DNA of 64,000 bases from Claveliimonas sp034178805 (GTDB lineage Bacteria; Bacillota; Clostridia; Lachnospirales; Lachnospiraceae): positions 1-64,000 of the forward strand of contig NZ_JBNPMZ010000003.1 in the NCBI RefSeq assembly GCF_050314255.1, written 5' to 3'. Each line of letters starts with the position of its first letter. The first letter of the stretch is position 1. The notes beneath the pieces were generated by a model. The model made no database searches. It had not been told where the DNA came from and saw only the letters and a list, made by a program, of their open reading frames with translations. A program made the translations under genes and the position numbers. Below, in pieces: positions 34,151 through 41,977 of this stretch.

Positions 34151-34867
34151 TTATTTTTGCTGGTCTATATTTCTTCGTTTTATCAGGAACATTCCGCCCG
34201 CGATGAGCAGAAGTCCTGCTATAAACACCATCCCGATCCTCATCACCATATCATAGAAAAATCCTTCCGGAAGCATCCGGATCATATAGTCTGTGGCCGG
34301 ATCGAAAATCCACAGGTCATTTGTAAAAAAGATTTTATGAAAGATCACAAAATACCGGTTAAAATCCGAGGCAAAAAGGCCACCCAGAACAATTGTCAGT
34401 GTTCCGAAAATTGCAAGTGCCTTAAAATAGGCATCCGGAAGGATTTGCTTCACATCTGCTTTCCTGATAAAAAGAACCCCCACCAGAATCAGGCTCACTC
34501 CCAAAAGCAGCCAACGGAGTTTCAGTCCTCCCAGAAACAGATTCTTCACATCCGCCATGTGAAGCCGGTCCTGCTCATTGAAGAAATCCTGTTCTTTTCC
34601 CTCCACCGTTGTGATGACAGACAGTTCTTCCCTCTCTCCGATCAGATATGCCATCATCTTGTCCGTCACATCCATCACATCTTCCATCTCCATACCAAGA
34701 CTTTCCGTCACCTGATATTTCGCATATTCTTTTTCGTAGAATTTGTAATCACTGTCACCATAGATTGCTATCTGAAAGCTGGTCAGGAGAAGTGCCATAA
34801 TCAGACACATCATCGCTATAATTCCCAAAGCTTTCTGAAGTCTGCCATTTTTGTCATTTTGCTTCAT
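34151..34867 (-). CDS. DUF1461 (TIGR01906) integral membrane protein
   Basis: A 238-residue protein with membrane segments at about residues 12-32, 115-137, 147-167 and 205-228. A long outside loop after the first segment contains the family-like ADVKNLFLGGLKLRW just before segment two. This order matches the TIGR01906/DUF1461 family, whose function is unknown. The gene is divergent from the LysR regulator at 34973 and lies upstream of purL by 120 bp. Confidence 0.75.
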   Translation of the reverse strand: MKQNDKNGRLQKALGIIAMMCLIMALLLTSFQIAIYGDSDYKFYEKEYAKYQVTESLGMEMEDVMDVTDKMMAYLIGEREELSVITTVEGKEQDFFNEQDRLHMADVKNLFLGGLKLRWLLLGVSLILVGVLFIRKADVKQILPDAYFKALAIFGTLTIVLGGLFASDFNRYFVIFHKIFFTNDLWIFDPATDYMIRMLPEGFFYDMVMRIGMVFIAGLLLIAGGMFLIKRRNIDQQK

Positions 34868-34912
34868 TATCTCTTCTTCCTTTCTTCGTCCTCTGTTTTC
34901 AGGTTGAAATCA

Positions 34913-34941
34913 TTGATTCTCCCGGATTTTTCACCTATAAT
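34913..34941 (+). promoter_or_regulatory. Promoter of the LysR-type regulator gene
   Basis: TTGATT (34913-34918) and a perfect TATAAT (34936-34941) are spaced 17 bp apart, 31 bp before the ATG. Confidence 0.7.
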
Positions 34942-34972
34942 GACTTCAAGAATGCCTTCAGGAGGACTCAAC

Positions 34973-35869
34973 ATGGATATTAATTATGAATTATATAAAG
35001 TTTTTTATTACGTTGCAACCTTAAGCAGCTTTTCCGAAGCCTCGAAAAAGCTCTTTATTTCCCAGTCTGCCGTCAGCCAGTCCGTCAAGACTCTGGAAAA
35101 AAAGCTGAATCAGACACTCTTTATCCGAAGCACCAAAAAGGTACAGCTTACGCCGGAAGGGGAGCTTCTTCTGCGGCACATCGAACCGGCTGTTAATTTC
35201 ATTCAGAGAGGAGAAAGACAGCTCCTGGACACCACCCCCTCCGCCGGGCAGCTCCGCATCGGCGCCAGTGATACCATCTGCCGCTATTTTCTGGTTCCCT
35301 TTATCGAAAAATTTCACCAGGCATTTCCCGGTGTCCATATTAAAGTAACAAACGCCACTTCCATCCGCTGCGTAGAGCTTCTGAATAACGGACAGGTGGA
35401 TTTTATCGTAGCAAATGCACCCAATGCCTACCTTGGAAATCTCTACACCACCCGAAAGGTGAAGGAATTTCAGGATGTATTTATTGCCAACGACTCCTAT
35501 GCACATCTGAAGAATCGCCCGGTAACCTTAAAAGAACTCCTGAACCACCCCATCCTGATGCTGGATCAGAAAAGCACCACCAGTGAATTTCTCCATGATT
35601 TCTTCCAGCAGCACCAGCTGGATTTAATTCCGGAGGCTGAATTAAGCAGCAATGACCTTCTCATTGATCTGGCAGGCATCGGTCTTGGTATCGCCTGTGT
35701 TCCAAGGTATTGTATTCCCGAAGAGCCAAAAGGGCTCTTCATCGTAGAAACTACGGAAAAGCTTCCCCATCGGGAGCTGGTTGCAGCATACAATCCCAAA
35801 CTCCCGCTTTCCAGATCCGCCGAAGCGTTTCTGAATTATTTTGATGAAGGCTCTTCCCAGAATTCCTGA
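34973..35869 (+). CDS. LysR-family transcriptional regulator
   Basis: A 298-residue regulator. Residues 1-60 form the winged helix-turn-helix (FYYVATLSSFSEASKKLFISQSAVSQSVKTLEKKL). Residues about 90-290 form the periplasmic-binding-protein-like effector domain. AGGAGG stands seven bases before the ATG. LysR regulators usually control a divergent neighbour, here the DUF1461 gene, but the effector is unknown. Its 3' end overlaps the convergent helicase gene by 34 bp, with no terminator visible between them. Confidence 0.9.
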   Translation: MDINYELYKVFYYVATLSSFSEASKKLFISQSAVSQSVKTLEKKLNQTLFIRSTKKVQLTPEGELLLRHIEPAVNFIQRGERQLLDTTPSAGQLRIGASDTICRYFLVPFIEKFHQAFPGVHIKVTNATSIRCVELLNNGQVDFIVANAPNAYLGNLYTTRKVKEFQDVFIANDSYAHLKNRPVTLKELLNHPILMLDQKSTTSEFLHDFFQQHQLDLIPEAELSSNDLLIDLAGIGLGIACVPRYCIPEEPKGLFIVETTEKLPHRELVAAYNPKLPLSRSAEAFLNYFDEGSSQNS

Positions 35870-38199
35870 ATCATTTTCTCCACACTGGAAACCGTACAAT
35901 ACCCGAAGCCTTCCCATTCCCGCGGGAAGGTTTCCTGGTATCTGCGCTCCCGAAATCTCTCATCCAGAAGCAAAATAATTCCCCGATCCTCTTCTGTCCG
36001 AATTACTCTCCCTGCTGACTGCTGTACCTTATTCATTCCCGGATATACATAGGCATAATCGAATCCCCGGACACCTCTCTTATCGAAATACTCTTTCAAC
36101 AGTTCTCTCTCCCTGCATACCTGGGGAAGTCCCGTTCCAACAATCACTGCTCCAATCAGTTTATCCTCTGACAGGTCGATTCCCTCTGAGAAAATGCCTC
36201 CCATCACACAGAACCCCATAAGGCTTCCATTTCGTTCTTCCTCAAAGCTCTCCAGAAAAATCTCTCTTGCCTCTTCCGACATATAAGGAGCCTGAATAAT
36301 ACAGTCAATCTCAGCCCCTTCCTCTACCAGAAGTTCTCCAAATGTTGTATATACCTCTTCCATAAATTTGTAAGAAGGGAAAAATGCCATATAATTCCCA
36401 CTTTTCGCCCGTGCAACCGCAAGCAGATATCTGGCATATTTCCGGTAAGTTTCTTCTCCCCGCAGAGTATACTTCGTGCTCACATCCGTCCCCACCGCCA
36501 GAAGCCTCTGTTCCTTCGAAAATGCCGACTGAGCATACACCGCATAGTCATCCTTTTCCGTACTTAACAGTTCTTTATAATAATGAATCGGAAGAAGTGT
36601 TGCCGAGAAGAAAATGGTGCTGATTCCCTTGTCCATGTATTCCTTCAGATTCACGGAAGGATTTACACAGAACAGCCGGACCACAAAAGATCCATCCGTC
36701 GTTAATTCGCAGTAAATCATATAATTTTCATCTAATTTCTCATAAACACTTACAAATGTACGGACGGAAAAATACAGATCCAGTGCCTCTTCCCTCACTG
36801 CTTCCTCCTTGTATTCCTCCAGAAAACGTTCCAGCTCCGCCATCACCGAAATCAGCTTTAAATAGATATGAGCAACGCTGTTCAGCACTGTCACACCATC
36901 ACACTCCCGCTTCAGTTCCAACAGCTGTTTATTGCACTCCTCCAACCGCCTGGCAAGTTTTCCATCCAGTGATTTTACCTGACGCTTCACCTTCAGGATA
37001 TCCTCTTTACACAGGCTGGCGCTGTACATTTCTCTTCCACGCTCCACCAGATTATGAGCCTCGTCAATCAGGAATAAATATTCTCCTTTCACATTGTCAC
37101 CAAAAAACCGTTTCAGATGTGCATTTGGATCAAACACATAATTATAATCACAGATAATGGCATCTGCCCACAAAGACACGTCCAGTCCCATTTCAAAAGG
37201 GCAGACATTCCACTTTCTCGCCTGATTCTCGAGTATCTGGCGGCTCAGTTCCTCCTCAGTAGTGATTAACTCAAATACTGCGTCATTCACCCGGTCATAA
37301 TGGCCTTTGGCATACGGACAGTAATCCGGATTACATTCTGCCTTCTCACAGAAACATATTTTTTCCTTCGCCGTCAGCGTTATGACCTTATATCTCAGCT
37401 TCTGCTCCTTCAGAATGGAAAAAGCCTGCTGGGCAACCGTCCTTGTGATGGTCTTGGCTGTCAGGTAGAAAATCTTTTCCCCCAGTCCTTCTCCCACTGC
37501 TTTCACCGCCGGGAATACAGTTGCCATCGTTTTTCCCACTCCGGTGGGCGCCTGAATGAACAGCTTCTTTTTTCTTAAAATAGTCCGGTAGACCGATGCA
37601 GCCAGGTCCCTCTGTCCATCCCGATATACATAGGGAAATTCCACTTCCCGGATGGATGCATTGCGAATTTTCTTCCATTCCACCTGAAATCTTGCCCATT
37701 TCTCATATTGGGTCACCAGATCCTGAAACCATTCTTCCAGTTCATCCGTTTCATAATTTTTCTGAAACCTTCGTATTTCTTCCGTCTCCATGTTACAGTA
37801 GGTAATCTGTACGCCAATTTCAGATAGTTCATGCTGCATGGCATAGATGCAGGCATAGCATTTTGCCTGAGCAAGGTGTATTCCCTCCGGCTCTTTCATA
37901 AGCGCAAGATCACGAAAAACACCTTTGATCTCATCGATGCAGATTCTTTCATCCGTCTCCATCACTCCATCGGCACGGCCTTCCACCTGTATATCAAATT
38001 CTTCACAGTCTACCACACGCCTCATGGTCACCTCAGCGTGATAGGATGCGCCCATCTGCCTCTGTATCTTTCGGTGAATCTTTGCTCCCAGCTGCATGGC
38101 ATCCTTATCCGATGACGCAATTCGATTGTCAATGTCCCCGCTTCGCAGTATAAACTCTACAAGATTACGGACCGAGATCCGAATAGTCTGTTTCTCCAT
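35836..38199 (-). CDS. PD-(D/E)XK nuclease-like domain fused to XPD/DinG-family Fe-S helicase
   Basis: A 787-residue protein. Residues about 1-170 resemble a RecB/Cas4-type nuclease fold: GRADG (D77), IDEIKG (E90, K92) and AQAKCYA (Q111). Then comes an SF2 helicase with Walker A QAPTGVGKT (217-224), a cysteine cluster suited to a 4Fe-4S site (C282, C284, C289, C294, C333), the DEAH box LIDEAHNL, and motif VI-like QSAGRVIRTEEDRG. XPD/DinG helicases unwind DNA 5' to 3'. The start at 38199 has GGTGG ahead; a longer frame would run into the upstream terminator. The role is probably DNA repair. Confidence 0.87.
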   Translation of the reverse strand: MEKQTIRISVRNLVEFILRSGDIDNRIASSDKDAMQLGAKIHRKIQRQMGASYHAEVTMRRVVDCEEFDIQVEGRADGVMETDERICIDEIKGVFRDLALMKEPEGIHLAQAKCYACIYAMQHELSEIGVQITYCNMETEEIRRFQKNYETDELEEWFQDLVTQYEKWARFQVEWKKIRNASIREVEFPYVYRDGQRDLAASVYRTILRKKKLFIQAPTGVGKTMATVFPAVKAVGEGLGEKIFYLTAKTITRTVAQQAFSILKEQKLRYKVITLTAKEKICFCEKAECNPDYCPYAKGHYDRVNDAVFELITTEEELSRQILENQARKWNVCPFEMGLDVSLWADAIICDYNYVFDPNAHLKRFFGDNVKGEYLFLIDEAHNLVERGREMYSASLCKEDILKVKRQVKSLDGKLARRLEECNKQLLELKRECDGVTVLNSVAHIYLKLISVMAELERFLEEYKEEAVREEALDLYFSVRTFVSVYEKLDENYMIYCELTTDGSFVVRLFCVNPSVNLKEYMDKGISTIFFSATLLPIHYYKELLSTEKDDYAVYAQSAFSKEQRLLAVGTDVSTKYTLRGEETYRKYARYLLAVARAKSGNYMAFFPSYKFMEEVYTTFGELLVEEGAEIDCIIQAPYMSEEAREIFLESFEEERNGSLMGFCVMGGIFSEGIDLSEDKLIGAVIVGTGLPQVCRERELLKEYFDKRGVRGFDYAYVYPGMNKVQQSAGRVIRTEEDRGIILLLDERFRERRYQETFPREWEGFGYCTVSSVEKMIQEFWEEPSSK

Positions 38200-38276
38200 G
38201 ATTCCACCAGCCTCTTCCTCGTCACCCTCGCTTTTTTGCTCTGGGCTTATCTCAAAGACCAGTATAACACAAATAC

Positions 38277-38322
38277 AAAAAGCGCGCATCATCCTCTGGA
38301 TAAAAGGAATCTGCACGCCTTT
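38277..38322 (-). terminator. Terminator after the HPr-like gene
   Basis: On the minus strand AAAGGCGTGCA and TGCGCGCTTT pair with one bulge and a wobble, followed by TTTTT, 26 bp past the HPr-like stop. Confidence 0.65.
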
Positions 38323-38347
38323 ATTCTTTCACGAATCTCCGTTTCTT

Positions 38348-38575
38348 CTATGCAACACAGTACTTCTGCAGTACCTGCTCAAATCTATGATCCTTCTCCG
38401 CATATCTTACAGTCAGAATACGGCTCAGATCCAGACCAAGCACACCTAAGATGGACTTGGCATCTACGATCACTCTGTTATAAAACACATCAACATCAAA
38501 ATCACATCTCTCCGCAGCTCTTACAAAATCCTGTACATCCTCTGTTTTCAATTTAATTTTCTTTTCATATCTCAT
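38348..38575 (-). CDS. Degenerate HPr-family protein lacking the active-site histidine
   Basis: A 75-residue protein with HPr-like secondary structure: RYEKKIKLKTEDVQDFVRAA, then VDVFYNRVIVDAKSILGVLGLD corresponding to the Ser46 region KSIMGVMSLG. The loop that normally holds His15 (G-I/L-H-A/T-R-P-A) is missing, so the protein cannot carry phosphate from Enzyme I. The serine in DAKSILG is retained. Such HPr homologues may be regulatory, but none has a firm role that I can name. GGGG precedes the chosen ATG by about 9 bases. Confidence 0.75.
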   Translation of the reverse strand: MRYEKKIKLKTEDVQDFVRAAERCDFDVDVFYNRVIVDAKSILGVLGLDLSRILTVRYAEKDHRFEQVLQKYCVA

Positions 38576-38696
38576 CGCTGACACCCCTTTCATGGGTTAA
38601 AAATCAAAATAAAATTATACACTCGTTATATTTTTTGAAAATTATCCCACCATTCTTAGGCAAAGTCAACGTGCAACCCGCACAAAATCTGTATTT

Positions 38697-39476
38697 TCAA
38701 CCCTCTGATCTTTCGTCAAATTCTACCATATTCTTCCTGTACCACAGGGGAAGGTGCTGCCTCTGGCATCTGGGATTTTCCCTTGATGCAATGGAAATTG
38801 TACGACAGAATCCTCTCCAAAGCTCTGAAAACTCCTCCTCGTTTTCTGACAGCCTGGATATCCACTCCACATCCGGTTCCTCTCCCGTCAGAAGAATCCA
38901 CCGTTTCTTCTTCTCGTGAAGAACAATTTCTCTGTGCGTTTTATCATAAATCATCCAGTTTTCCACAGGAAGCCTGTCTGCAAAATGAGGTGCCAGACAG
39001 GTAAGAACCCGATTCTTCGGTGTAATCTCCGAGTACAGAATTCCATTTGCCAGTTCCCGGAAACGCACAAATCCTTTCAGCACATGCGCTTCCCCTCCTA
39101 CATTTCTGCTAAGCTCAAACACCTTCTCCACCATAGGATGAGACAGATGCTCCATAATTCTGGTACTGTCCGGAATTCTTCTGGCTTCCAGCATCGCTCC
39201 CAGAATAGCAGTTCCTTTCCCGGCATCATGAGAAAGCAGGGCATGATAAATATCCCAGTAAGCTTTTTCTCCCAGATGCTTCAGGATCATTCGCTCCACT
39301 GCTTCTGCCTTTTTCTCACTTTCTTCTACTTCCGTATAACTGCAGAACAATTCCTGCTCCATCTGCCCTCTCAATCCGATACCGCATCTCCCCGCATCTT
39401 CTCCTGCCTTCCAGGCATCATATATTGCGGAGAAAATGCCCGTTACCGTATCTTCACATATATAAATTGTTCTCAC
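38697..39476 (-). CDS. TIGR03915-type (DUF4130) putative DNA-repair partner protein
   Basis: A 259-residue protein beginning RTIYICEDTVTGIFSAIYDAW. FVRFRELANGILYSEITPKN and CLAPHFADRL with NWMIYDKTHREIVLHEKK are characteristic of the DUF4130/TIGR03915 family. This family is nearly always encoded beside a TIGR03916 radical SAM protein. The ATG overlaps the stop of that gene by 4 bp, giving translational coupling. The biochemical activity is unknown; a role in DNA modification or repair has been proposed from gene context. The LexA-type boxes at 40809-40848 support it here. Confidence 0.88.
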   Translation of the reverse strand: MRTIYICEDTVTGIFSAIYDAWKAGEDAGRCGIGLRGQMEQELFCSYTEVEESEKKAEAVERMILKHLGEKAYWDIYHALLSHDAGKGTAILGAMLEARRIPDSTRIMEHLSHPMVEKVFELSRNVGGEAHVLKGFVRFRELANGILYSEITPKNRVLTCLAPHFADRLPVENWMIYDKTHREIVLHEKKKRWILLTGEEPDVEWISRLSENEEEFSELWRGFCRTISIASRENPRCQRQHLPLWYRKNMVEFDERSEG

Positions 39477-40783
39477 GCAAGCCCACCTCCGAACCGCACA
39501 TCATCAAACAGGGATATCTGACGGTAAGTCATCCCGTCAATCCCCTCCGGAAGTTTCTCCTTTGTATTCAGAAGATTCCTGGTGATATAATCCTCATCCA
39601 TTTTCGTCGGATACATCATCCTGCCGTTACAGGTCAAAAAATACATGGCGCGCTTCAGTACCACTCCCATTTTCTTCAGATCGCCAAAATCCAGCATTCC
39701 CATTTTTCTCGCCTTTACAATGCGAACGGCAGACTTGTACCCCAGCCCGGGTACACGAAGCAGCATCTCATAGCTTGCCCTGTTCACCTCTACCGGAAAT
39801 TCTTCCAGGTGCTTCAAAGCCCAGTTACACTTTGGATCCAGCAGCACATTAAAATTAGGATTTTCTTCGGAAAGCAGCTCCTTCGCCTCAAAATGATAAT
39901 AGCGGAGCAGCCAGTCTGCCTGGTAGAGACGATGCTCTCTCAAAAGAGGCGGCCCCTCATCCGTCTTTGCCGGAAGATTCTTATCCTCATTCACATGAAT
40001 AAAGGCAGAATAGAACACTCTCTTAAGACCAAATTTCTGATACAGAGACTCTGCCACATTGATGATCTGATAATCCGTCTCCGGTGTAGCCCCGATAATC
40101 ATCTGTGTACTCTGTCCTGCCGGCACAAACTTCGGTGCACTGCGATAAATCGCCAACTCCTTTTTGTTCTCATCCATCCTATTCTGCACCTGACGCATGG
40201 GAGCCAGAATCGTCTTTCTCGTCTTATGCGGTGCCAGAAGCTTCAGACTCTCCGCCGTGGGAAGCTCCAGATTCACACTCATCCTGTCCGCCAGGAATCC
40301 CAGTCTCTGCACCAGCTCCGGACTGGCACCCGGTATGGTCTTCACATGAATATATCCCTGAAAATTATGCTCCCGCCTGAGCTTATATAAAGTGGCACAT
40401 AGAAGCTCCATCGTATAGTCAGGACTTTGAAACACACCGGAACTTAAAAACAATCCCTCTATATAATTCCTGCGATAAAACTCCATTGTAAGGGTACACA
40501 CTTCATCTGGCGTAAAAGACGCTCGTGGCACATCATTGCTTCTGCGATTAATACAATATTTACAGTCATAAACACACTCATTGGTAAACAATATCTTAAG
40601 AAGAGAAATACACCTACCGTCAGCAGAAAAACTGTGACAGATTCCCGACTGCTCACAGCTTCCCATACCTGTACCGTCATTCTTCCTCGATGTTCCGCTG
40701 GATGTACATGCCACATCATACTTGGCCGCATCTGACAAAATATTTAATTTTTCATTGAGTGACATGGATTCCTGCAGCCTCAT
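39473..40783 (-). CDS. TIGR03916-type radical SAM protein (putative DNA modification/repair)
   Basis: A 436-residue radical SAM enzyme. The iron-sulfur motif CVYDCKYC (C70, C74, C77) follows LLKILFTNE. Additional cysteines precede it (C26, C43, C49, C58). The C-terminal quarter has a helix-hairpin-helix DNA-binding motif in LRVPGLGYKSAVRIVKA. The family is known only as a putative DNA modification/repair radical SAM protein. It is the first gene of the two-gene operon and has a consensus promoter with two LexA-like boxes. Confidence 0.9.
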   Translation of the reverse strand: MRLQESMSLNEKLNILSDAAKYDVACTSSGTSRKNDGTGMGSCEQSGICHSFSADGRCISLLKILFTNECVYDCKYCINRRSNDVPRASFTPDEVCTLTMEFYRRNYIEGLFLSSGVFQSPDYTMELLCATLYKLRREHNFQGYIHVKTIPGASPELVQRLGFLADRMSVNLELPTAESLKLLAPHKTRKTILAPMRQVQNRMDENKKELAIYRSAPKFVPAGQSTQMIIGATPETDYQIINVAESLYQKFGLKRVFYSAFIHVNEDKNLPAKTDEGPPLLREHRLYQADWLLRYYHFEAKELLSEENPNFNVLLDPKCNWALKHLEEFPVEVNRASYEMLLRVPGLGYKSAVRIVKARKMGMLDFGDLKKMGVVLKRAMYFLTCNGRMMYPTKMDEDYITRNLLNTKEKLPEGIDGMTYRQISLFDDVRFGGGLA

Positions 40784-40808
40784 AATGCATTTTCCTCTCT
40801 TTTTTAAT

Positions 40809-40822
40809 CGAACTTGTGTTCT
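40809..40822. promoter_or_regulatory. LexA (SOS) box 1
   Basis: CGAACTTGTGTTCT has the GAAC-N4-GTTC core of the Gram-positive LexA box (CGAACATATGTTCG), just downstream of the -10. Only the last base and the central four differ from the ideal. Confidence 0.7.
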
Positions 40823-40828
40823 GTTTTA

Positions 40829-40857
40829 ATTATAGGAACATACATTCGGTTTGTCAA
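40829..40857 (-). promoter_or_regulatory. Consensus promoter of the radical SAM operon
   Basis: On the minus strand a perfect TTGACA (40857-40852) and a perfect TATAAT (40834-40829) are separated by exactly 17 bp. This is one of the strongest promoters in the window, which fits a gene kept off by a repressor. Confidence 0.88.
40835..40848. promoter_or_regulatory. LexA (SOS) box 2
   Basis: CGAATGTATGTTCC on the minus strand differs from the CGAAC-N4-GTTCG pattern by one core base and the last base. It fills the spacer between -35 and -10, where repressor binding would block polymerase. Confidence 0.6.
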
Positions 40858-40890
40858 GAGGGATGTTAGTAGTTTCGTCCGTACTGAAGA

Positions 40891-41222
40891 AAGAGAAAAA
40901 TAGACGTTTTGCCATTGAAAACGGAGAATCCCTTTTCTGGAAGGTATTTTTAAACTCGCTTTTACCTTCGGAAAGTGGAAAAAACAGAATGAATGGTAAT
41001 TTTAAAGTACATTTTACCTTCAAATTGACAAATCGGCAAAACAGATGGTAAATGTAAGTATGAAAATGCCACCGAAGTAGATATAATGCAAAATGAATGG
41101 TAAATCACAAGCATTTTGTGCCTTCAAATTAACCAAAATACAAAGCAGATGGTAAATCCCACATATTTCGTGCCTTCAGATTGTCGAAAAGCAGAATCAA
41201 ATGGTAATTTCCAAATTTTGCT
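40891..41222. repeat. Array of 52-bp degenerate repeats (GGTA...TACC/TGCC)
   Basis: GGTA starts units at 40943, 40995, 41047, 41099, 41151 and 41203, an exact 52-bp period. TACC or TGCC stands at offset 20 in the first five, usually followed by TTC. A decayed unit at 40891 lacks GGTA but keeps TGCC near the expected place. The preceding tail is also conserved (around AGAATGAAT or AGCAGAT). GGTA and TACC are inverted, about 20 bp apart within a unit and 32 bp between units. The last unit is cut by the terminator at 41226. With the SOS promoter this fills the 544-bp gene-free stretch 40784-41327. Confidence 0.85.
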
Positions 41223-41225
41223 TAA

Positions 41226-41262
41226 AAAATGGGAGTATCACAATTTGCGACACTCCCATTTT
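41226..41262 (-). terminator. Terminator of the alpha-galactoside operon
   Basis: AAAATGGGAGT and ACTCCCATTTT form a perfect 11-bp stem with a 15-nt loop; on the minus strand it is followed by TTTTTT. It lies 66 bp past the last gene at 41328. Confidence 0.85.
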
Positions 41263-41327
41263 CCTTACACCACCAGTGAGGATGCTCTCTCATAATCTTC
41301 TTTTTTCACATAAAAGATATCTTCATA

Positions 41328-41972
41328 CTACAATTCCGGCCAAATCCTGTCAATCTTCTCCCGGAAGGCTTTAATCAGTGGTCCGTTAAACAAAGCGTTA
41401 CAGATGGTTCCGACTCCTATTACCGTCCACACGCTGTTGCCCGCTGCAACACAGAATAATACACCTACAACAACTACCGTAATATCCGATATGACACGTC
41501 CGATATGAAAAGGGATTTTCTCCTTCGTTACTTTCTCAATAATAACTGCCACACTGTCGTAAGGTGCGATTCCCATGTTTGCCTTCATGTATAATGCAAC
41601 GCCGCTCGATGCAAGAAGAAGTGCGACCAAAAGTGCAATAATGCGGAGAAGCAATGTCATCTCCATCTGCATCCTTTCCTGTACCAGCCAGCAGACAGCG
41701 TCTGCAATATAACCCACAAATACCATATTGATGATCGTTCCCGCTCCGATACAGTGGCGGACAGTAAAAAATACGATAATAAGAATCACGCTGTTCGCTA
41801 CCAGCTGCCAGTTTCCAAATGTCCATCCGATAAATCCACTGATTCCCAGATTCATGCCTGTAAATGGATCCACGCCAAAATTTGCGAGTCGGAAAAGGGA
41901 TACACACAGCCCTATCAGCAGAATTCCTAACAGCATGAGTCCAACGCGAAGTCCAAAATGATTCTTTTTCAT
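41328..41972 (-). CDS. YczE/YitT-like integral membrane protein
   Basis: A 214-residue protein with about five membrane segments. Motifs such as LFRLANFGVDPFTGMN and LYMKANMGIAPYDSVAVII form an internal duplication of the YczE/YyaS/YitT kind (N-x-G-x-x-P-x-D/F). The function of the family is not established; some members are linked with secretion or cofactor uptake. It follows the alpha-galactosidase by only 5 bp and precedes the operon terminator, so it is the third gene of that operon. A role in sugar uptake is not evident. Confidence 0.75.
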   Translation of the reverse strand: MKKNHFGLRVGLMLLGILLIGLCVSLFRLANFGVDPFTGMNLGISGFIGWTFGNWQLVANSVILIIVFFTVRHCIGAGTIINMVFVGYIADAVCWLVQERMQMEMTLLLRIIALLVALLLASSGVALYMKANMGIAPYDSVAVIIEKVTKEKIPFHIGRVISDITVVVVGVLFCVAAGNSVWTVIGVGTICNALFNGPLIKAFREKIDRIWPEL

Positions 41973-41977
41973 AATTC

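Noticed and set aside
34157..34972. Long upstream extension of the LysR frame
   Set aside because: It is antisense to the DUF1461 gene; AGGAGG and the helix-turn-helix place the start at 34973.
40851..41051. 66-residue ORF inside the second 52-bp array
   Set aside because: It runs through repeat units, has no ribosome site and no protein-like pattern.
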